Assembly: GCA_029554925.1 (NCBI GenBank)
Contig: JAKPUV010000052.1
Span: 1-5,344 of the forward strand
Direction: 5' to 3'
Length of the DNA: 5,344 nucleotides
Source of the DNA: Candidatus Hydrogenedentota bacterium
GTDB lineage: Bacteria; Hydrogenedentota; Hydrogenedentia; Hydrogenedentales; CAITNO01
The position numbers and the translations under genes were made by a program. The first letter of the stretch is position 1; every line of letters starts with the position of its first letter. Below, piece by piece: positions 1 through 5,344 of the stretch. The notes under the pieces are model-generated. The model was not told the origin of the DNA and ran no database searches. It saw only the letters and a list, made by a program, of their open reading frames with translations.

Positions 1-2
1 GG

Positions 3-314
3 CGCGGCCTGGGCAAGGATGTCGCCCTCATCACCGACGGGCGCTTCTCCGGCGGCAGCCACGGCTTCGTGGTCGGCCACATCACCCCCGAGGCCTTCGA
101 CGGCGGCCCGCTCGCCCTCGTGCGCGACGGCGACCCCGTCACCATAGACGCGAAGAAGCGGACCCTGACCCTCGGTGTGCCGGAGGAGGAGCTGGCCCGC
201 CGCCGCGCGGCGTGGAAACAGCCCACGCCCCGCTACACCCGCGGCGTGCTGGCGAAATACGCCAGGCAGGTGACCACAGCCTCCGAGGGCGCGGTGACCG
301 ACAAGGACCTGTAG
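3..314 (+). CDS. ilvD: Dihydroxy-acid dehydratase, C-terminal end (5' truncated by window)
   Basis: IlvD converts 2,3-dihydroxy-isovalerate and 2,3-dihydroxy-3-methylvalerate to their 2-keto acids in the cytoplasm, the third common step of valine and isoleucine synthesis, using an Fe-S cluster and Mg2+. Only the last 103 codons are present; the frame is open to the window edge and ends with TAG at 312-314. The visible part contains the family signature TDGRFSGG (visible residues 11-18), whose serine belongs to the active site in this family, followed by GHITPEA and a [11 protein letters not shown] segment. This is the long-form IlvD C-terminus; the related Edd (6-phosphogluconate dehydratase) has a different sequence here. 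The ending [12 protein letters not shown] is also typical of IlvD. The cysteine and CDK motifs lie outside the window. No clear intrinsic terminator follows. Nothing suggests a functional link to the downstream signalling cluster. Confidence 0.95.
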   Translation, partial: RGLGKDVALITDGRFSGGSHGFVVGHITPEAFDGGPLALVRDGDPVTIDAKKRTLTLGVPEEELARRRAAWKQPTPRYTRGVLAKYARQVTTASEGAVTDKDL

Positions 315-360
315 GGCGGCGGGAACGCAGACCCGCACGGACGGTCCTGGAGAGGATCAA

Positions 361-634
361 CCCTAACAGGCTGTGGCAAAAAGGCCGGCGGTTCGTGGCC
401 CCCCCCTCAGGGGGGTGGCCGCGTCTTCGCGGCCGGGGGATGTTCTTAACGCTGACGCCACTGCCCAATCTCCGGAACATCCCCCTGTTCGCTCCCGCGA
501 ACCACCCCCCCCTGAAGGGGGGACCCGGACAACGCGCGAGCGTCAAACCAATGTTCATCGCCAAGCCGACTCCTGACGTGGAGGCGTCCAAGGGTCAAGA
601 ATGCCGTCATTGAACTTCTGCCACAGGCCCCTAA
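361..634. mobile_element. Candidate MITE-like palindromic insertion with imperfect terminal repeats and CCCTAA flanks
   Basis: The left end contains CTGTGGCA (371-378) and the right end its exact reverse complement TGCCACAG (619-626). With mismatches the match extends to about 15 bp (368-383 against 615-629). The same 6-mer CCCTAA lies directly outside both ends (361-366 and 629-634), as a target-site duplication would. Inside are a GGCCGCG/CGCGGCC hairpin with a TCTT loop (417-434), two C-run/G-run hairpins (401-415 and 507-522), and an 11-bp perfect inverted repeat GGGGGATGTTC / GAACATCCCCC (435-445 / 475-485). No reading frame here looks like a real protein: open frames run on both strands and none shows a domain. 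It lies between the ilvD stop and the putative enhancer of the next operon. It could instead be a dispersed extragenic palindrome, or simply folded spacer. Confidence 0.4.
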
Positions 635-648
635 GAGGCCCTGTCGGC

Positions 649-713
649 ACTGCGCAAGAGTTGCCCGTCCCCTGTGGGCAGGGGGCGGTTCTTTGCGCAG
701 TCTCCCCTGCGCA
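649..713. promoter_or_regulatory. Candidate enhancer: three TGCGCA palindromes upstream of the sigma-54 promoter
   Basis: TGCGCA, its own reverse complement, occurs at 651-656, 694-699 and 708-713. The first two form a longer inverted pair, ACTGCGCAA (649-657) and TTGCGCAGT (693-701), with centres 43 bp apart, about four helical turns. A smaller inverted repeat, TGCCC/GGGCA (662-666 / 676-680), is nested between them. From a transcription start predicted near 802, the centres are at about -148, -105 and -91, where NtrC-family activators usually bind. The obvious candidate ligand is the response regulator encoded at 3324-4697. TGCGCA also occurs several times in the coding regions here because of base composition, so the spacing and the extended symmetry carry the argument, not the hexamer alone. 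Confidence 0.45.
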
Positions 714-774
714 CCCCCCTGTTTCATCTCCATTTCCCCCTTTGTTTATGCGCCTTTCGCGCCGCCGGCGCCCG

Positions 775-791
775 CTGGCACGCGCGTTGCT
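775..791 (+). promoter_or_regulatory. Sigma-54 (RpoN) -24/-12 promoter
   Basis: The sequence CTGGCACGCGCGTTGCT matches the sigma-54 consensus YTGGCACGrNNNTTGCW at every fixed base except the weakly conserved purine, which is C783. The invariant GG (777-778) and GC (789-790) are exactly 10 nt apart. This predicts transcription starting near 802, a leader of about 57 nt, and the exported EF-hand protein as the first gene. Sigma-54 promoters need an AAA+ activator of the NtrC family, and one is encoded at the end of this same cluster. Confidence 0.8.
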
Positions 792-805
792 CCCTGTGCC
801 TTTGT

Positions 806-824
806 CCGGCGCGCTGGGCGCCGG
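806..824 (+). promoter_or_regulatory. Stem-loop at the predicted 5' end of the operon mRNA
   Basis: CCGGCGC (806-812) pairs perfectly with GCGCCGG (818-824) across a 5-nt loop. If transcription starts near 802, this hairpin sits almost at the 5' end of the message, where such stems commonly slow decay. The ribosome binding site (846-852) remains outside it. Its role is inferred from position only. Confidence 0.4.
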
Positions 825-858
825 GAAGAGACAGACGGCAACGAAAAGGAGACGGATC

Positions 859-1521
859 ATGAAGACGAGGCAGACCATCATCGGTGTTGCGGCGGCGCTG
901 GCCGTCGCGGTGTGTTTGGGCGCGGCCGTGGCGGGGGCGCAGCCCCCCGGCGGGCCGATGGGTCCGCCGCCGGGAGGCCCCATGGGCCCGCCGCCGGGCG
1001 GCGGCATGGGGCGCGGCCCGATGTTCCCCCCGCCCGAGTCGCTGGATGCGGACCAGGACGGCACGGTGACGCATGACGAGTTCAAGATCGCGTGGATGAA
1101 GCAGGTGGAGAAGCAGTTCGCCGACCTGGACGCGAACGCGGACGGCGTGCTGGAGGGCGAGGAGCTGGACCGTCTGCCCGGCCCGCGGCGCGGCCGCGGC
1201 GAACGGCCCGGCCCGGGCGGCCCGCGCGGCCCGCACATGGGCCCGCAGGGCGGTCCCCAGGGTGGACCGCAGGGTCCGCCGCCCGAGGGCCCGCCCCCCG
1301 GCGAGGGCAGGGACGGTGACCGCAAGCCGCCCTTCCCCGGCAAGAAGGAGATGGACCAGGACCATGACGGCCGCGTGACGAAGGACGAGCACCGGAACGC
1401 CTGGGAGCAGTCCGTGGAGACGATGTTCAAGCGGATGGACGCGAACGGCGACGGCAAGCTGGACGAGGAGGAACTGGCCAAGCGGCCGGGTCCGCCGCCC
1501 CCCGGCGGTCCGCGGCGATGA
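859..1521 (+). CDS. Exported protein with four EF-hands in two duplicated pairs, Pro/Gly-rich linkers
   Basis: A 220-residue protein. Residues 1-27 form a Sec signal peptide: basic start (K2, R4), a hydrophobic core, and an AGA cleavage site before Q28, so the mature protein should be periplasmic or secreted. Four canonical 12-residue Ca2+ loops (D-x-[DN]-x-D-G...E) lie at 63-74, 91-102, 166-177 and 194-205. They form two pairs (about 60-109 and 163-212) that align over 50 residues at a constant offset of 103, including W79/W182 and a closing PGP, so the gene contains an internal duplication. The pairs are separated by low-complexity Pro/Gly/Met/Gln-rich sequence (28-59 and 107-161, with three GPQ-type units near 128-139). 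The ATG at 859 was chosen because AAGGAGA lies at 846-852 with good spacing and a signal peptide follows; upstream in-frame starts would lie before or at the sigma-54 promoter. Known of the family: EF-hands bind Ca2+. Inferred: a ligand-binding or accessory partner of the downstream kinase. No enzymatic function can be assigned. Confidence 0.85.
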   Translation: MKTRQTIIGVAAALAVAVCLGAAVAGAQPPGGPMGPPPGGPMGPPPGGGMGRGPMFPPPESLDADQDGTVTHDEFKIAWMKQVEKQFADLDANADGVLEGEELDRLPGPRRGRGERPGPGGPRGPHMGPQGGPQGGPQGPPPEGPPPGEGRDGDRKPPFPGKKEMDQDHDGRVTKDEHRNAWEQSVETMFKRMDANGDGKLDEEELAKRPGPPPPGGPRR

Positions 1522-1600
1522 CCCCGCATCGGGGATGATGCCCGGCAGGGGCGCGGGAAGCGGAAACGCTCCCGCGCCCCGATGCCTGTTCCGCCGGGCA
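1522..1600 (+). promoter_or_regulatory. Intercistronic RNA structure with mutually exclusive stems
   Basis: Directly after the EF-hand stop codon, GGGGCGCGGG (1548-1557) pairs with CCCGCGCCCC (1571-1580). It continues, past a bulged A, as AGCG/CGCT capped by a GAAA tetraloop (1563-1566): about 14 base pairs. An outer stem TGCCCGGC / GCCGGGCA (1539-1546 / 1593-1600) encloses it. A competing 9-bp perfect pairing, GCATCGGGG / CCCCGATGC (1526-1534 / 1577-1585), uses the same CCCC strand, so both cannot form together. No U-run follows, so this is not a standard intrinsic terminator. It may act as a 3' stabiliser that gives the EF-hand gene more product than the kinase and regulator genes, or as a switchable element. 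The kinase ribosome binding site (1620-1624) lies downstream and is free. Confidence 0.5.
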
Positions 1601-1630
1601 CTTGCCGGGTCCGTAGCTTGGGAGAGTAGA

Positions 1631-3323
1631 ATGGACCGCATGAGGAAAACAGGATTCGTCGCGCTGCTGCTGCTGGTGCTGCTTCCGGTGGCGGGGTGGC
1701 AGGCGCTGGAGCACCGCCGCACGGAGCAGTCCGCGCGGCGCCTGCTGACCAACCGCGCCCGCGACCTGGCGGCGGCCATGAGCGTGGTGGTCCGGTCGCA
1801 GGGGCGGCTGGCCATCGTGCCGCGGGCGCGGCTGGAGGAGGCGCTGGGCGAGCTGGTGCGCGAGGCCGAGCTGGACTCCGTGGCGCTGCTCAGCGCGTCG
1901 GGCGAGGTGGTGGCGTCCGCGGGCGCGCCGGTCCCCGAAGACTTCAGCGGGCTCCTGCGCACCCGCGAGCACTGGGAGCGGGACCGGGCCTTCTTCACGC
2001 ACCTGGTCGCCCTGGGCGCGGGGGTGGAGGGGCTTCCGGGCATCCTTCCCATGGAGGACGGCGGCATGCCCGGCGGGCGCCCGCCGTTTCGGGGCCATCC
2101 GCCGGGCGCGCCGCCGGACCATCCGCAGGGCCCCGAGTCCGGGGGGGACATCGAGCATTTCCTGAACTCGCCCTTTCTGGACCCCGTGCTGGACCAGGAG
2201 GGCCGCCGCGCGCTGCTGGACAGGCTGGACGGCGCGCCGCTGACGGCGGAGCAGGTGGAGGCACTGCTGGCGCTTTTCAAGCCGGGCATTCTCAACGACC
2301 ACCGCGCCGAGACCCTGCGCCGCACCCTCATGGGCCGCGTTTTTGACCGCGAGGCCCTGCGCGACACGCTGCTCATCGCCGCCGCCCCCGTGCCGAAACC
2401 GGGGCCGCCCCCGGACCAGCCCCCCTGGATGAGCCGCGAGGAGTACGACCGCCTCGCCCGCGAGCGGGGCGTCATGTGGTTCCTCGTGGGCGTGCCCACG
2501 CAGTCCGTGCGCGCCGAGGTGATGCGCGACCTGCGGCTGCGCGGCATCGTTCTGGCCGTGACGGCGCTGGCCTGCGCGGCCCTGGCGTGGGCGTGGCTCG
2601 CGGCGGCGCGGTCGGCGGACCTCGAGATCGCGCTGGTGCGCAGCCGCGAGACGGAGAGCCACCTCAAGGACCTCAGCGTGACGGCGGCGGGGCTGGTCCA
2701 CGAGACCAAGAACCCGCTCAACCTGATCCGCGGCCTCGCCCAGATGATCGGCCGCGACCCGGAGGTCCCCGGGGAAACGCGGCGCACGGCCGTCAAGATC
2801 ACCGAGGAGGCCGACCGCGTCACGGGCCGCATCAACCAGTTTCTGGACTACGCCCGGCCCGTGCGGCCGGACCCGCGCGACGTGGACCTGTCCGCCCTGA
2901 TCCGGGGCCTGTTCGAGGTGCTCGCGTGCGACCGCGAGGAGAAGTCCGTCACCTTCGCGCTGGAGGGCCCGGCGATCCGCGTCCGCGCGGACGAGAACAT
3001 GCTGCGCCAGGTGCTGTTCAACCTGCTGCTGAACGCGGTGCAGGCCGTACCGCCCGGCGGGCGCGTGACCGTGCGCGTGCTGCCCGACGGCCGGGGCGCG
3101 CGGGTGCAGGTGCGCGACACGGGGCCCGGCGTGCCCGACGCCCACCGCGAGGAGGTGTTCCGCCCCTACTTCACCGCCTCCGAAAAGGGCACGGGCCTCG
3201 GGCTGGCCGTCGTGCGCCAGATCGCCCTCGCCCACCAGTGGCGCGCGGCCTGCCTGCCCAACGACGGCGGGGCGGTGTTCGAACTGGCCGGCCTGGCCCC
3301 CGCCGGGCCTTCGGAGGAGACGC

Positions 3324-3331
<8 letters not shown>
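1631..3331 (+). CDS. Membrane sensor histidine kinase (ZraS/NtrB-like) of a sigma-54 two-component system
   Basis: A 566-residue kinase that should autophosphorylate on histidine and pass the phosphate to the adjacent regulator. TM1 is at about 8-23 and TM2 at about 305-326; the roughly 280 residues between them form the extracytoplasmic sensor. The sensor starts with a Cache/PAS-like stretch (SVALLSASGEVVAS) and ends with a Cache-like strand (FLVGVPTQSVRA). In between are a Pro/Gly-rich segment (141-173), a helical region containing LTAEQ (204-208), and a second Pro-rich segment (253-266). The cytoplasmic part has the H-box with phospho-acceptor H357 (VHETKNPL), N-box N464/N468, G1 D496-x-G498-x-G500, F-box 509-515 and G2 GTGLGLA (520-526); all are intact. 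No separate PAS domain is seen between TM2 and the H-box. The start at 1631 was chosen over 1535 because GGGAG (1620-1624) is well spaced, TM1 follows at once, and the upstream extension would run through the RNA hairpin. It is longer than E. coli ZraS (about 465 residues), mostly through the sensor insert. The signal sensed is unknown. Confidence 0.92.
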
Positions 3332-4697
<1,366 letters not shown>

Positions 4698-4713
4698 GCG
4701 GGGGAAGAGGGGC

Positions 4714-4845
4714 GCACTCCAAGGCGCGCGAAGCGCGCGCGGAAGAACCGCCGGCATTTTCCCTCCCCCGGGGGACCGCGCCGTGCGCAGCACCTTGGAG
4801 TGCGGCAGCTCGCTGCCGCCGTTCTTCGCGCGGGCTCGCCCGCGC
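4714..4845. repeat. Palindromic extragenic repeat cluster
   Basis: This stretch is built from inverted repeats: GCACTCCAAGG (4714-4724) with its exact complement CCTTGGAGTGC (4793-4803); GCGCGC-GAA-GCGCGC (4724-4738); GCGGCAGC-TC-GCTGCCGC (4802-4819); and GCGCGGGC-TC-GCCCGCGC (4828-4845). The segment GGAAGAACCGCCGGCA near 4741-4756 reappears on the opposite strand, slightly altered, near 4814-4828, so two diverged copies of one unit face each other. It begins 17 nt after the regulator stop codon. None of the hairpins is directly followed by a T-run, so I do not call a terminator, although the structures could block 3' exonucleases. It is probably a dispersed genomic repeat; copy number cannot be judged from this window. 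Confidence 0.6.
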
Positions 4846-4846
4846 G

Positions 4847-4945
4847 CCCTCTCCGACTTCTTCGTCCCCCTCTCCTCTTCCTCCAGACTCCGGACTCCCT
4901 CCCTCCCCCTCCTCCCCAGACCCTAAACCCCAGACCCTAAACCCG
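4847..4945. repeat. Pyrimidine tract followed by two 14-nt CCCTAAA-type units
   Basis: From 4847 to 4917, 62 of 71 bases are C or T on this strand, with GACTCC twice (4886-4891, 4893-4898). This is followed by two tandem copies of AGACCCTAAACCCC-like sequence (4918-4931 and 4932-4945, differing only at the last base) and a further AAACCC. The region is non-coding and lies between the repeat cluster and the next promoter. It could be a slippage-prone minisatellite; no function is evident. Confidence 0.5.
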
Positions 4946-4953
4946 AAACCCTA

Positions 4954-4982
4954 TTGCATTCCCACACCCCCTCCGCTATAAT
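4954..4982 (+). promoter_or_regulatory. Sigma-70-type promoter with consensus -10
   Basis: TATAAT at 4977-4982 is a perfect -10 box. TTGCAT at 4954-4959 (only TTG agrees with TTGACA) is 17 nt upstream, the optimal spacing. Transcription should start about 7 nt after the -10 box, that is at or next to the ATG at 4989. Such an A/T box is notable in so GC-rich a context. Confidence 0.5.
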
Positions 4983-4988
4983 AAACCC

Positions 4989-5189
4989 ATGCCCAAATGC
5001 GCAACATTCATCCTCAACCCGGCCGGATGGGAAAACCCCGTCCCCCCCGATGAAGGACGCGCAACCTTGGAGGCATGCCTCCACGACACCCCCGGCCACC
5101 AGGCCCTCCGCGCCGTCCCCAGCACCGGACGCCCCCTCGGCAGGCAAAAAGGCTGGCGCAAACACCCCAACGGAGCGCAAGCCCCATGA
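4989..5189 (+). CDS. Small ORF of unknown function, possibly translated from a leaderless mRNA
   Basis: A 66-codon ORF (ATG 4989, TGA 5187-5189). I do not recognise the product. For it: a consensus -10 box ends 7 nt before the ATG, and the third codon positions favour C in a way that looks coding. Against it: it is short, has no ribosome binding site (the upstream bases are promoter), shows no signal peptide or membrane segment, and other frames are open here too. It has two cysteines (C4, C29) and a basic end. A TGRPLG string near its C-terminus weakly recalls the tail of REP-associated (Y1-type) transposases, so it could be a remnant of such a gene, but the match is too short to name it. 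The probable insertion sequence begins about 20 nt after its stop. Confidence 0.3.
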   Translation: MPKCATFILNPAGWENPVPPDEGRATLEACLHDTPGHQALRAVPSTGRPLGRQKGWRKHPNGAQAP

Positions 5190-5249
5190 GGAGGCAAATA
5201 AATGGTGACTGTGGAGCTGTTGAAAAACCCCCATTGGGCGCCTCCGGCC

Positions 5250-5279
5250 TTGACATTAGGCGTTATAGTATGATATGAT
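5250..5279 (+). promoter_or_regulatory. Sigma-70-type promoter for the probable transposase
   Basis: A perfect -35 box TTGACA (5250-5255) is followed after 18 nt by TATGAT (5274-5279), which is 5 of 6 to TATAAT. A second TATGAT at 5269-5274 is too close to the -35 box. The predicted start near 5286 leaves a short leader with the ribosome binding site AGGAGGT (5291-5297). Confidence 0.65.
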
Positions 5280-5302
5280 TGTAGCGTTACAGGAGGTAGC
5301 GC

Positions 5303-5344
5303 ATGCAGACCAGAAAGGACCGGTGGCAGGGCGAGCTTTTCGTG
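5303..5344 (+). CDS. Probable transposase, N-terminal 14 codons only
   Basis: The ATG at 5303 follows a near-ideal ribosome binding site AGGAGGT (5291-5297) and a strong promoter. The visible residues MQTRKDRWQGELFV are basic and end in a QGELFV-type string, like the start of many IS1182/DUF772-type DDE transposases. Only 14 residues are present, so no catalytic residue can be checked. The terminal-repeat-like sequence upstream supports the call. Another mobile-element protein is possible. Confidence 0.45.
   Translation, partial: MQTRKDRWQGELFV

Larger units (their letters stand above)
5211..5344 (+). mobile_element. Left end of a probable insertion sequence (IS1182/IS5-like), cut by window end
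   Basis: Base composition drops sharply from near 5211. The sequence GAGCTGTTGAAAAACCCC (from 5214) resembles terminal inverted repeats of IS1182/IS5-type elements, which often contain CTGTTGAAAAA. It is followed at once by an inward-facing strong promoter and the start of an ORF that resembles a transposase N-terminus. The exact boundary is uncertain by several bases, and the opposite repeat and target duplication lie beyond the window. Family assignment is from memory of typical sequences, not a database match. Confidence 0.45.

Noticed and set aside
361..634. CRISPR array or tRNA/rRNA gene in the non-coding stretches
   Set aside because: There are no regularly spaced direct repeats with unique spacers, and no cloverleaf or rRNA-like sequence was seen here or in 4698-4988.
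640..665. Second sigma-54-like sequence (CGGCAC...TTGCC)
   Set aside because: The GG and GC elements are not 10 nt apart, so the spacing excludes a functional -24/-12 promoter.
446..733. Minus-strand 95-codon frame across the palindromic region
   Set aside because: Its translation follows the repeat structure (SPLQGG-type strings from C/G runs) and shows no protein domain.
601..858. N-terminal extension of the EF-hand ORF to 601 or to the ATG at 748
   Set aside because: It would cover the enhancer-like sites and the sigma-54 promoter and bury the signal peptide. The ribosome binding site and signal peptide both point to 859.
1548..1580. Intrinsic terminator after the EF-hand gene
   Set aside because: The hairpin is strong but no T-run follows, and the kinase gene continues in the same direction 50 nt later.
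1535..1630. Upstream start (ATG 1535) for the histidine kinase
   Set aside because: The extra 32 codons run through the GAAA-capped hairpin and give no sensible N-terminus. GGGAG at 1620-1624 fits the ATG at 1631, where TM1 begins almost at once.
5202..5273. 23-codon ORF (ATG 5202) with GGAGG at 5190-5194
   Set aside because: The ribosome-binding-like sequence is good, but the frame crosses the predicted insertion-sequence end and stops inside its promoter; probably accidental.

Overview
This is a very GC-rich bacterial window (roughly 70% or more G+C through the coding part). The organism cannot be named from it. The combination of a Gly/Pro-rich exported EF-hand protein, an NtrC-type two-component system with a sigma-54 promoter, and dispersed palindromic non-coding repeats would fit a Planctomycetota- or Hydrogenedentota-like genome. 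That placement is an impression, not a demonstrated assignment.

Layout. Positions 1-314 are the 3' end of ilvD (dihydroxy-acid dehydratase), cut by the window edge. Positions 315-775 carry no gene but hold a candidate 262-bp non-autonomous insertion (MITE-like, 367-628, flanked by CCCTAA direct repeats), followed by a cluster of three TGCGCA palindromes (651-713). A near-perfect sigma-54 (-24/-12) promoter lies at 775-791. It drives a co-directional cluster: an exported four-EF-hand protein (859-1521), a membrane histidine kinase (1631-3331) and an NtrC-family sigma-54-activating response regulator (3324-4697, overlapping the kinase by 8 nt). A 109-nt gap between the EF-hand gene and the kinase gene holds a strong GAAA-capped hairpin and a competing alternative pairing. 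Positions 4698-4988 are non-coding: a palindromic repeat cluster, a pyrimidine tract and two 14-nt telomere-like units. A consensus -10 box stands directly before a 66-codon ORF of unknown function (4989-5189). From about 5211 a probable insertion sequence begins, with its own strong promoter and the first 14 codons of a probable transposase, cut by the window end.

How the genes may work together. The kinase and regulator have every catalytic motif and look like a working pair. The regulator is a sigma-54 activator, and the only convincing sigma-54 promoter in the window sits in front of the EF-hand gene with candidate enhancer sites at about -148, -105 and -91. The simplest reading is a self-controlled envelope-sensing module laid out like E. 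coli ZraP-ZraS-ZraR (exported metal-binding accessory protein, sensor kinase, sigma-54 activator), but with a duplicated EF-hand protein in the accessory position. The kinase's extracytoplasmic domain carries a Pro/Gly-rich insert and an LTAEQ sequence that resembles the LTxxQ motif of the CpxP/ZraP family. This is the most interesting system in the window; the functional link is inference.
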